DNA from: Annona cherimola
Taxonomy: Eukaryota > Streptophyta > Magnoliopsida > Magnoliales > Annonaceae
NCBI GenBank assembly: GCA_030490835.1
Contig: CM059973.1
Coordinates: 54,254,008 to 54,318,007 of the forward strand
Direction: 5' to 3'
DNA length: 64,000 bases
Positions 34,346 through 44,736 of the stretch are shown here, in pieces. The position numbers and the translations under genes are program-made. A model generated the notes under the pieces. That model did not search any database and was not told where the DNA came from. It saw nothing but the letters and a program-made list of their open reading frames with translations. The stretch's first letter is position 1, and each line of letters opens with the position of its first letter.

Positions 34346-35689
34346 AACATAAAGCATTGCCAATCTTTGGCAACACTGATGATAAAATCCTTATCTTAAA
34401 ACGTATTGCTTGCTTCCCATGAACTAAACCTTGAAGATTTTCCTTAAAGCCAATCTTTTTCAAAACTTAAGGCTTTTCATTAAAGTCATTATTTTCAAAA
34501 CTTGTGTTTGCCCATTCATTTAAACATAGTCATAAACAATTTTAATCATATATCATCACATAGAAAGAAAACATCATTTTAGAAAGTTCGCTTGCTTACC
34601 TGAGATCGCCATAATCCTTTTCTTCCATTCTTTTCCTTGCCTTTGTCTAGATAAATGAAAATAACATTTCATTTATTTGCATCATCTTCAAATACTTATA
34701 TTCCTTAGGTTTTCCAACCTACATAAATTCATTTATTAGTTGCTTCCAAAACAGCAACTTTCATATACATCTTGGGGACCCTTTGCACCCCTCTTTGGAC
34801 ATCTCTTTGCATATCTTCAAAAAATCATATTTAGGGTAATCTTGTTTACCTCTAATAGGTTAAACTCTCATAATCACTTGTTTATATCCTATTATAATTC
34901 AAATTCCATCACATAAACCTAAAATTTAACATTTATCTTGATTTATTCTTTAAGTTGTCCATAATGTTGAATTCAGGTACACTGAATTCTCAAAATCTTG
35001 AATTAATATCAAATCAAGTAGTTTTGATCTGAAATTTCTACCATACCTTAATAACTACATTAATTAATCAAAACAATATTTCCAGTATGAAATATTTAGT
35101 ATTTATATTTATTTTGGTATTTTTACTCTGCTGGATAGAAGCACCCCTTTTCAGACAGCCTGAATCACGTAAATTATGGGCTATATTTATACCCATCAAA
35201 ACCTAATTTTTATTTTTTTCGTGTGATCCTTAATATGTCTTATATATCTTGTAAAAATTTTATCCAAAATTCCTTATGTAAAAATTATTAAAAATCACTT
35301 GGTGTAGCTGATCTTGACACCCTTGCAACCCTGTTCAGGTTGATTTTCTCAGATTTTTAATTTGCAATGTGCTTATTCTTTTAAGCTGAAAATTGGGACA
35401 TTTCTTAATAACCAAATAATGAGTCTTTCCACAAATTTTTATACTAAAAAAATTCATTAAATATTTTTTCCATATTTTATATATTTGCATCTCTTTTCAA
35501 TACATATGCAAAATCCTAAATCAATACTTAATTCTATAATGTTATTAATCTTTATTTAAAGGTTTATTATGATTCAAAACCATGATTCCAATATCAAGAA
35601 GAAAATTTGGAAGTTGGAAGGCTTAACTCAACGGGTACTTACTCGATTTCGTCGATTCTTTGCCCCGAGCTTCCCGGGCTTCTCCTTCT

Positions 35690-35875
35690 CTTTTTCCTTC
35701 TTCTTTTCCTCCTCTTTTCTCCTCTTTCTTGCTGGGTTGGTCGTGCCCTAGCTGCTTCCCTTGGAGAAAATCCCTTTTTTCTCCCTTTTTCCTCTCTTCT
35801 CTCTCTCCTTCTCTCTTCTTCTCTCTCTTCCTCTCTCCTTCTCTCTCTCCTTCTCTCTCTCCTTCTCCCCCCTGC
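35690..35875 (+). repeat. CT-rich (TCTCTC) tract
   Basis: An almost pure pyrimidine run with CTCTCTCCTTCTCTCTC repeats. It makes long open frames of Ser, Leu and Phe in all three frames, none of which looks like a protein. Confidence 0.85.
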
Positions 35876-36689
35876 TGGGACGTGCAGCAGCTTGCTCTCC
35901 CCTTTTTTTCTTTTTATAAGTCACTTTTCTTGGTGCTTAAGTAACCCCCTAGGGTATTTTTATAAATTCTATTTTCACCTTTCCCAATTTGCCCTCATTG
36001 CTTAGATCTTAAGTAACTTCTTACTTGCTCTCCAAGAAAGAAATTTTTCATGATAATTAGCTAATCCATTCCATTCATTTCATAGATTTCATAATTTTAT
36101 TCCATCGTTTCAAATTTCATCTCAAACCGATGTTTCTAACTCAAGTTATGACCACTTGAATTTATCTTTTGGATTTGGGATAAAAATAATTAATTATAAC
36201 CCTAATCTCATCATGATTCCCTTAATCCAATCCATTCATAATATTGGGCCCATCATCGTGAACTTACCTTTCAAATTTCATCGAAATCCGCCTTGTAGGC
36301 GTCAAGTTATGAATTTTCTATCATTTTTCATCTTAATTCCATAATTACACTTTAATCTTCATAAATTAAATCATGGTAATTAACATGATTATTCATAACA
36401 CATTTTCATCTTTCAATCCTCGTTAAGCCCCTCGAGTCATACTGACTTACTATAGGCTCCGGCGATTAAATTTTTAATCACCATTCTTAACTAAACCCTC
36501 ATTGCAAAATATCATTAAATCATAAAATCATCCATAAATCATTCAAAATTTATTTAAATCACATATAAATCAAATATATATGTTCAATGCATACCATTGA
36601 GTCCTACATAGGTTGGGGTTTCACAGAAAAATTTCTTCAAATAAGAAGGGAATTGGGTATAATCGATCCTTTTTCATGACACAAGCATT

Positions 36690-37435
36690 TACGTAAATAT
36701 TCTATCATGTGATTGATAATTTTAGATTATATATTTATTTACCAATTTTTATTTTCATTTTAAAAAAATTATTTTGAATAGGATTTTTTAATAAATTTTT
36801 ATATATAATAATCTGTTTTGTTTTTTTTTAAAAGGGAAGGTAAAAAAATAAAATCGTTAAAGAAATAAAAACATAAAACATAAAACTATTTAATAAGAGT
36901 TAAAAAAACGTTAAAAGAAACAAAACAGAAAACACCGTTCTCAACAAAACTTTAAATAAGAACTCTTTTAAAAAACATTTTTAATAAAACACGTTAATAA
37001 AAATAAATTTAATAAACGAAAAGAAAAAGTCATAAGCTTTAGAACTAAAACAAAATTAAAAAAACAAAAACAAAGCACGCAAAGCGTTGAAAGGCAATGT
37101 TTGAAAACAAAAACAGCTGAAATCAATCCAAAAAAAACAAAGAAAGAAAGCAATGGTCAAACCAAAACAACAGTTTTAAAAAAATATTAAAAAAAACCGA
37201 AATCAACGGTAAAACAGGATTTAAGTTAAAACGTTAAAAATAACATTAAAACATTAAAAAAAACTTGTTAAAAAAGAAAACCAAAAAACTAGTTAAACAA
37301 AAAACAAAAAAAACGATTAAAAAACCAGAAAACATGAAATAAAAAGTAAACATGCAAACATAAACAAATAATGGTTTTTAAAAAAAAACACAAAGACATT
37401 GTGAAGCATGGAGTTGTGACATCGGGCCTAACAAT
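36690..37435 (+). other. A-rich spacer between pol and envelope-like ORF of element 3
   Basis: From about 36830 to 37390 the plus strand is dominated by A, with recurrent GTTAAAA and AAACAAAA words and very few T or G runs. It ends at CGGGCCTAACAAT (37423-37435), identical to the last bases of this element's LTR. It contains no gene. Such spacers lie where a subgenomic promoter or splice acceptor for the envelope-like ORF might sit; that is inference. Confidence 0.6.
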
Positions 37436-38338
37436 CCGGGCATATTATTTTAGTCTTTGAAACAATATTAGAATTATACCTGGTACGTTTGCTTTGGAAT
37501 TTTGGATTCAGCAAAACTCTCTCCCATTCACGTCTCTTCTTTCTTACTCTGTAAATCCACGTTGCAACCCTAAAATTCTCATCCACTTCTTATAGAATTC
37601 TTTTAGCCTCCACAATCTGGGTATTTGATTTTTGAAAATCAAATCCCTAACTGCCCAACCAAGTTTAAAAAAAAAATTTCGTTTCTTTCTTTCTCTCTTT
37701 CCATTGTTTGCTTCATTCATATAAAAAAAAATCCCAAAAATCTATTCCATTCCATATTCACTTTGATGGCTCGGAAAGGTGGTGCAACGGCTGAGAAAAA
37801 ACACTCTTATGAGGAAAATGGAAAGCAAAAGGCGGATTCAACAACCTCGGATCCTCCATCTACTCGTCGATGTTAAAGTTTCGGCATCCACATCAATGAG
37901 AATGCAAACGCTTCTCCCCGTGCTACATCTCGCATGTCTACCCCACAAAGCTTCATGCAATGTAATTCTGCGGGTTCTAGACATCAGTCTCGTCAAGCTG
38001 CTCGAATGTCGCACTCTACAAATAATGTTGCCGCCCCATCAAAAGTTTCAAATTTTCGTCACTCGTCTTATGAAGATACTTTTGTGGGTAAATTTTCACA
38101 TCGAATATTTACCAAAGGTAAAAAGGTGGATTTTTATTTTTTGGCAACGAGATGTCTGGATTTGTGCATTTGTTGAAAGAATATGGGCTTCTTGAATTTC
38201 TAAAGAAAAATTTTTATATCTATTCGGATCTTGTGAAACACTTTTATTTCAACTTAGCACTAAAAGGCACTACTTACACATCCTTTTTTAGAGGAATTGA
38301 AGTTAGTTTCACAGAACAAAAATTTTCTGGGTTTATGC

Positions 38339-40157
38339 TGTTGGAAACATGTGAAAAATAAGTCAAGTTTATGTTTTGATGATTAACAAATTAATTTGAG
38401 TAAGTTTTGGTTACTAACATGTTTGTGAAAATGATTAAAGGTTATAGAAATGAAGAAAATGAAGCATGACAGGTCAAGTCGATTTTCAAGTCGACTCAGG
38501 CATCGACTTAGGCCAAGTCGATCCCCAAGTCGACTCCATCTTCGACTTCAGCTCGTCATTTTCATCCAGAGTTGAAATCGGGGACGAGAGCTGCCAAAGT
38601 CGCATCCCAAGTCGACTCCGCATGAGACTTGGGTGAAGTTGCAAACCAAGTCGACTCCAGCTTTGACTTCAATACGGAAGTTGCTGATCAAGTGAGCTCA
38701 ATGCTAGATTCAAGTGAAGGTGAAGGCCAAGACGACTCAAACACTCAAATGAAGATCAAATGAAGATCAAGGCAAGAAGGGTTGCATGAATCCATCATGT
38801 TGGATTATGAACACATATTTGGACATCATTAGGCGCTCTAAGATTCAAGTATTCAAAAATTTCAAGGATTCAAAGTTTGCAAGTCACGAAGCTAAAGGAC
38901 ATCAAGCTAGGAAGATTATACTAAGCTCCAAGAGTTATAAATGAATAGAAGAACAATCAATATGAAGAAAATCAAGTGAACAAAGTCATTTCCAAGGATT
39001 TCAAGTTCATCAAGCAAGCTGAGGAAGTGAAGTCGCACCCGAAGTCGACTTCACCTGCGACTTAGGTCAAGTCGAAAACCAAGTCGACCTAGACTTGAAC
39101 TTGAAGAAGCAACGGACAGCCGAAGTAGCACCCGAAGTCGACTCCACCTGCGACTTGGGTCACAACGGTCGGAAAGTTTTCGAACGTTGGCGCATTAAAT
39201 GCGCGCCACCTACTTCTAAACGTTCGAATTCCCTCGACATTTATAAAAGGCATTCAATATGAATGTGGAGGGTAGCTGAGAATTCATTGAATGAGCACAA
39301 CTCCCATCTCTAAGACCATTAAGTGATCAAGCCAACATCTAAAAGAAGAACCTTACTTTCAAACTGCCAAGAGCTGCTCGTTGAATCTTTCAGACTGCTT
39401 TACAAGTTCTTCTCTGCGCCAAATCTGCCTCTACACACCAGTAACGTGTAGAAACTTTCTTTTACTTTTACTTGTTGTATTGAACTTGATTTAGTTTGGG
39501 TAACTAAGATCCAGTGTAAGCAAAGTAGTGCGTGATTGGAATAAAACTCGTCACCTACTTGTGCTGTGAATTGTTGATGCCCCCTAGAGCTGGAATCTAG
39601 AAGAGAGTAGTAGCTCTAGTTGTATTTGTGAAATACATAGTGGAACCCAAGTCACAAGAGGTGTGAGCTTGGAAGAGTGGAGTAGGGAAGGTTGCCCGAA
39701 CCACTATAAAAATCTTATTTGTTGATCTTTATTTCTGCTCTCAGCACTACATTGCTTTCCATTTGTTTCTTCATAAAGGGGAATAGATTAATCCGGGGTA
39801 AAATTTTTGTTTAAGGGTGTGTTTGGTAATTAACAAAAAATGTCAAGTTAAAATTTTTCAATCTAAAATTTTTCACTCTCCATAACTATCATATTTTTAA
39901 ATTATTTTTTCACATTTTACCCTACTTTTCAATCATTTCTACACAACTATCCACACAACTAACCTATCTATTTTAACTTTATTCTCTTTACTACTCATCA
40001 TTATCCCTATCATATCACATCATTTTGACAACTTTTATCCTCCAAAATTTTTCATCAAAAATTTTATTCATTACCAAACACACCCGAAGTTGAAAATTTT
40101 TAAATACCTAATTCACCCCTCCCCTCTTGGGTAATTGCCATTAACTCGGGACCAACA
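38339..40157 (+). mobile_element. Solo LTR of the element-1/2 family
   Basis: 1819 bp from TGTTGGAAACATGTG to GGGACCAACA, flanked by TATGC and TATAC (4 of 5 bases alike), inside the envelope-like ORF. It matches the element-1 LTR along its length, including the AGTCGACTC array (38470-38670 and 39028-39160) and a TATA-like TTTATAAAAGG near 39240. It is longer than the others only because of the MITE at 39815-40085. No internal domain is present, consistent with LTR-LTR recombination. Confidence 0.92.
39815..40085. mobile_element. Tourist-like MITE in the solo LTR
   Basis: 271 bp with ends GGGTGTGTTTGGTAAT and ATTACCAAACACACCC, a perfect 16-bp inverted repeat. Flanks are TAA (39812-39814) and GAA (40086-40088), fitting the 3-bp TAA-type duplication of PIF/Harbinger MITEs with one mutation. 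Comparison with the uninterrupted LTR of element 1 at about 3836-3842 shows the exact insertion point. Confidence 0.88.
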
Positions 40158-42780
40158 TATACTTTTATCAATTCATGCCACTGGTTCATATGAAGACATT
40201 GATTTTGAGGAGGTTGTTTTCTATTTTACACAGAATGAGTCTTTAAGTCAACAGAAATGCAATTTTTTACAAACAAGGAATTTTCCAAACTGGATTATAA
40301 ATTTCTACATTCGGTTGTTGCCCATTATTTTCTGCGTAAAGGGGGAGGATATGATATTGTTACACTTGTTTATTTGGAATTAATGTGGGCAATTGTGCAA
40401 AATAAGCCCTATAACATTGCTAGTAGGATGTTATCTTATATGTTGTCCAGAAAAGAAGAGCAAATAGAAGTTTGCCCTATGATATGTATTTAACAAGGCT
40501 ATTTCATAATTTCAACATTAACTTAAGAAGAGAAGCACCTATCAAACCAACAAGCTATGATGTGATAAATGAATCTACACTCAAGCGTATGTTGTATACT
40601 CGTATTGGTGATGGTGAATGGGTTGTGAATTTAGACTTACATGCAGCAGGTCATCAGTCTCCTCCATAATAACAAAGGGTTTCTATGCAAATCGATGATC
40701 AAGATAATGGACTTGGTCAAAGACAAGATGGACAGGATGGTTACTTGGGTGGTGATGGATATCATGGACATCAACGTGGTTCTCCTAGAAATGTTAATTC
40801 TGAAAATGAGCCGATCCCACCTTCTCCTTTCCATGATAGTGCAATAGCAGAAGTTAATTCTTCGACTCAAAGCCTACAAACTCACCTCACACTTCACCTA
40901 CCAATCCAACTCCTCAAGTGGGCACTACTTCTACTAAACCCAATTGTACACCTCAATCTTTAATAGATATACCCCTTCAACCATACTCAGTTAATGTTGA
41001 TTTCTCTTCTCTCTAATCCTTTTCAGAATCTAATTTTCAGCAATTATATTCTAGATTGGAAATCATTCAAACTAGACTAGATATTTTAACCCATGATTTT
41101 TAGGGGTGCAAGTCGGTCCGGGTACCCCCGGGTAGGGGTGGAACCTACCCTTACCCATTTTTTAAAAATGTCTACCCTATCCTATTTTAGATCGGGTCGG
41201 TCCGGAGTCTACCCTACCCAATTTTTTCAGGTGCGGGTTGGTTCCAATTCGGTTCCAAATCGGTTCCTAAAAATGTCATGCATCCAAATTGGCTCCAAAT
41301 ACAGAAATACTATATTATGAAAAGAATTTTCCAATGAAACAGAAATGTCAACAAGACTTATACATAACACACAATCTGTAAACTTGAATAACTGAAAAAA
41401 CATATCAAGTTGGAGACATTGATACATGTAGAAATTTTCATAATCAAATAGCAATTGATATGCAAATAACCTGTTTCACTTGATAAAATTTCACAACCTT
41501 CTGAATTGAGAAATTTTCAACCAAACACAATATCAAGCTCCAAATAACCTATTTCAGTTGCTAAATTGAACAATCTGTTTAACATTTTGAATATCTGAAA
41601 CAAAGACAAATAATATCAAAACAAGTTAAAGTAAAAGTTGCAAATGCACTAAAGTACTTGTGCTTTCATGTAGGACAAATATACACACTAAAGTAGTTGT
41701 AAATTTCGCCCAGATAAGAACTCACGGCCTATCAGGCAGAAAAAAAGCTTAAAGTGAACAACTAACCAGGAATACAACTTGAGTACATTTGGATGATCTA
41801 AAGAGTGGAGAACTCGCACCTGGGTTATCAGAAAAAATAAATATTTAAAATGAAATTCCATGGAAATAGGATAAGTTAAAACAGATATCATTTTATTGAG
41901 GTCACAATCTGCATGAGCTTAAATGTTCAGCTACAATTAAGATGCACATGAGCAATAATTTTGGAAAACGAAGATAATGCTAACTGACTAAATGAAACTT
42001 GTTAAGTGAAGCACAAACTAAAATGGCAAGAGCCCTGCACAATGCAGATAAGTATATTTTTTTCAAACGTTAGCAATTATAAGGGTTGCAAATTGCTATA
42101 AAAAGCTCAGCAAGCTTTAAAGTAAGAATCAATAATAGAAGTTTGCAACAATTTTGCACCTCAATATATATAAGACAAGAATTTCAACATGAACTACCAA
42201 GTGTAGAAATAAGAGAAAAACATTTCAACACAAAGTTGATGATAGCTTCTGAAAACTGTGTGGCAGAAAACTTCACAGCCATTTGGATTGCATGATCTAT
42301 CTTTCTTATAGTTGCCAATGCAAATATCTATGAGACAACATTGTAATATAGATATGAAAAACTGCACGAAGACTAGAGCCTGACAAAGCTTTCTACTAAA
42401 CTATTGAAATCCATAATCCATGAAAAAGGCTTAATTCTTCCTTTTACGCATCTAGAACCAATTTTGTAAATCGAATTTAGGCTCAACTAGAAAGGGCAAA
42501 TCATTTGTAAGAAGATCAAAGATCAAATGTCCATCGGTAGAATAAATCTGCAGACCTACCTGAATATTTTTTTTTAAAAAAAAAAGAGGAAATAATGTAA
42601 ATCTGTAGACCAATTTGGCCTTGCTGGCAAGAATGAAATAACTAGAAGCTAGCATCTTTCTGATATTTCAAGCAGACAACAGAACCTGAAACATTCAATA
42701 GAGAAGGCGTTGAGAAAAGAGAACGGATCGGATTCTTGTAGTCAGTTGTAATCAGTGGCTATCAATTTCTCTTCTCACCT

Positions 42781-43343
42781 TTTTAGTATTCTGGATCGGA
42801 TTCTTGTAGTCCTAGAACAGCATCCAACAATGTCTTCTTTTTCGTCTCCTCTCCCTCTCCCACTACCCGAATATTTACACCAGACCGACTCTTCGGCCTC
42901 CGTCGTTCGTCGATCAGATCTTGCAGGAATTCATTTCTCTTCTTCTGCAGATCCTTTATTCTCTTCTCCACACCCCCAAAACCCACCCACCTCAGAACAG
43001 GAAGGAAATCGAGAAAATTGGTCACCGCACTCACCGAGAACGTCTCTTCCACAATCTCTCAGAACTTTCTCGCCTCTCCAGAATCCGCCTTCTGCTCTCC
43101 TCCTCCATAATACCTCTTACCCGCAGTTATCCTCATCATCACATTCAGAATCAACTCGAAGAACACCTGCCTCAATTCTACCTTCTGGAACCCAATCTCT
43201 CTTCCCCCTCTACCACTGTTGCAGAGCTTCCGGACTAGCGTTTTGACCACCTCGTTGCGTACGGCGGAGGAGGAGTTGACGCGATTGGAGGAGAGCAGAA
43301 GTCGTAGAGCATCTGTGGGCAGTTGCAATCGCAAGACTCGCAA
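42781..43343 (-). pseudogene. Cytochrome P450 fragment, CYP81-like, captured
   Basis: One frame over about 187 codons with a single in-frame TGA (43059-43061, probably a mutated Arg codon). Readable pieces are SSNRVNSSSAVRNEVVKTL, FELILNVMMRITAGKRYYG, DFLPVLRWVGFGGVEKRIK and KKTLLDAVLGLQESDPEY. The NVMMR..AGKRYYG and DFLP.LRW..F.GVEKR patterns with LQESDPEY are those of plant CYP81 enzymes, about a third of the way into a usual 500-residue P450. The membrane anchor, the ExxR helix and the heme-binding Cys loop are absent. The frame ends in a TAA directly after DPEY, near a small duplication. The fragment looks spliced or intronless over this span, but CYP81 genes often lack introns there, so that is not evidence for an mRNA origin. 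Confidence 0.82.
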
Positions 43344-43437
43344 TAGCAGCTGTCATTCAATCAATCATCGTCTCTTCCTCTCTCGATAGCATACTGCATA
43401 CGCATTTGAATGCCATGAGGGGAGCTGTGCTGGCGGG

Positions 43438-43440
<3 letters not shown>

Positions 43441-43469
<29 letters not shown>
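43441..43469 (+). repeat. (GA)n microsatellite
   Basis: About 14 GA units inside the hAT-like element; it creates open frames of Arg-Glu or Leu-Ser. Confidence 0.95.
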
Positions 43470-44131
43470 TCACCGAGCCGTGGAGGGGAGCTGTGCCGGC
43501 GCCGCTGCCTGATCTTCTACCGCCCGCTGCCACAATTTTCGCCGGTGTTGCTGCCACGATCTCTGCCGCTGCCGCAGAGGAGAAAGGAAATGGGGAATGG
43601 CCGCCGAATGGGGATAGGGCTGGTCGTGCGTGGTCGGCTGGGGAAAATTACCTTAAGTATATATATTATATATATTATAATATATGAAATCCAGGTTGGT
43701 TCCGAGTACCCAGAACCGGAACCGACCCCTACCCAAAATTGAATGGGTATTTCGCCTGAGGAACTGAACCTACCCAATTTAGGGTACCCAGCAGGTCGAC
43801 CCGCGGGTACCCGGACCGACTTGCACCTCTAATTATTTTCATGAGTTTAAGCATGAAACTATCACCTTTTTTCTCATACACAAGAAAGCATCACCATTGT
43901 TGCATCCACTATTGTCACTGTCACACCAATAGTGAGAAATTCAATTTCAACAATGATGTAATAACTTGAATTTTCTATTGGCAACTTATGTGATGATAGT
44001 AGACTGTTGGGTTCTACTATGAGAGATTTAAGAGATAACACTGACAGAATATGTTTGACTGCTGGATTACCTGAACTAAATGATCTTCTTCAAGAGATTG
44101 CCAACAACAACTGTCATTGTGCTATGGGGTG

Positions 44132-44231
44132 GAACTTGAAACTCATAAGGCTCTTTTCCAGGAGAATGCAATCTAGAAGATCCAAACTAATTTGCATTCT
44201 CCTAGAAAAGAGCCTTATGAGTTTCAAGTTC
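44132..44231. repeat. 40-nt inverted repeat with 20-nt loop
   Basis: Arms 44132-44171 and 44192-44231 are inverted copies with one mismatch (39 of 40). The loop is TCTAGAAGATCCAAACTAAT. GAAGATCCAAAC in the loop recurs just after the right arm (about 44243). This looks like an inverted local duplication at the end of the envelope-like ORF. Confidence 0.92.
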
Positions 44232-44722
44232 TACCCTTTTTGAAGATCCAAACCTTCTAAATTCAGCAAAACCAAAGGTCAATCATCCAAATCCTCCAAT
44301 TATTCATCATCTCATATTCATTTGTCGGATTGTGATGATGAGTAAGGCTTAAGTTTCATGCAAGCGATTCTAATTCATATGATGACAAACATGCAGAGTG
44401 TTTTTTGATGGTGTTTTAGTGAACTTCAAAAAAAAATTCTTTTTTTTTGTTAGTAAACAAATAATATTGGTAGACATTTATATGGTTTATTTTTATCATA
44501 AACATGATACCTGCATATTGTTGCATTTAGTTAGATTTATTCTCAAGTTTTGCATTTTAGTTTGATTTTTCAATAAGGCTATCTGATATTTCATTATTGT
44601 TGCTTTTTGTTAAAGAAAAATGGAGAGAAATGACATAAATGTCTAGGAGTATTAAAATAGGGAGAATTTTGGTTGGAGAATTAATTATATTATTAACATG
44701 TCACTTGTAATTTGTCATCATC

Positions 44723-44735
44723 AAAAAGGAGAAAA
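44723..44735 (+). other. Polypurine tract of element 3
   Basis: AAAAAGGAGAAAA lies one base before the 3' LTR start, the expected place of the plus-strand primer. It is less G-rich than the tracts of elements 1 and 2. Confidence 0.85.
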
Positions 44736-44736
44736 T

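Larger units (their letters stand above)
31861..36625 (+). mobile_element. TGTG...CACA solo-LTR-like element, copy B
   Basis: 4765 bp from TGTGGCGCCCCAAACC to GGGGTTTCACA, with a perfect 5-bp duplication GAAAA (31856-31860 and 36626-36630). It has the family blocks: stem-loop (31924-31943), ACTCAGTAAGCAAGC (near 32351), GCTAGCCAGGCGG...GGGAGGGCGCCGC (33142-33197) and GCTTGCTTACCTGAG (near 34590). It is longer than copies A and D because of internal tandem arrays (32420-32840, 33315-33490, 34225-34345). It holds no coding region; frames at 35569-36005 are CT-rich noise. Confidence 0.8.
41101..43831. mobile_element. hAT-like element carrying a P450 fragment
   Basis: 2731 bp with inverted ends TAGGGGTGCAAGTCGG... 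and ...CCGACTTGCACCTCTA. About 27 terminal bases pair, including GGTCCGGGTACCC. The flanks ATGATTTT (41093-41100) and ATTATTTT (43832-43839) agree at 7 of 8 bases, as expected for hAT. Subterminal regions are rich in CTACCC/GGGTA motifs. No transposase was found. The interior holds A-rich noncoding DNA (41290-42700), a minus-strand P450 fragment (42781-43343), a GA microsatellite and a GC-rich stretch (43470-43620). It is a non-autonomous element that has taken up host DNA (Pack-type). Confidence 0.85.
37766..44330 (+). pseudogene. Envelope-like ORF of element 3 (three pieces, broken)
   Basis: Pieces: 37766-38338, 40163-41100 and 43840 to about 44330, cut by a solo LTR and a hAT-like element. 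It starts MARKGGATAEKKHSYEENG; a TAA at about 37876 and frame changes follow. The conserved core reads FSHRIFTKGKKVDF, YGLLEFLKKNFYIYSDLVK and FYFNLALKGTTYTSFFRG. It continues after the solo LTR with FLHSVVAHYFLRKGGGYD and YNIASRMLSYMLSR, then LPYDMYLTRLFHNF. This pattern matches what is annotated as 'putative plant transposon protein' or 'envelope-like protein' after pol in Sireviruses. A polar, low-complexity tail with QLYSRLEIIQTRLDIL (coiled coil) precedes the hAT-like insertion. No clear transmembrane segment was seen. The function of such proteins is not established. Confidence 0.72.

Noticed and set aside
35569..36005. Hydrophobic-looking frames that could be taken for membrane proteins
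   Set aside because: All three frames are open because of the CT-rich tract; residues are only Ser, Leu, Phe and Pro.
42755..43246. Plus-strand frame of 163 codons rich in Ser and Pro
   Set aside because: It is the antisense shadow of the P450 fragment.
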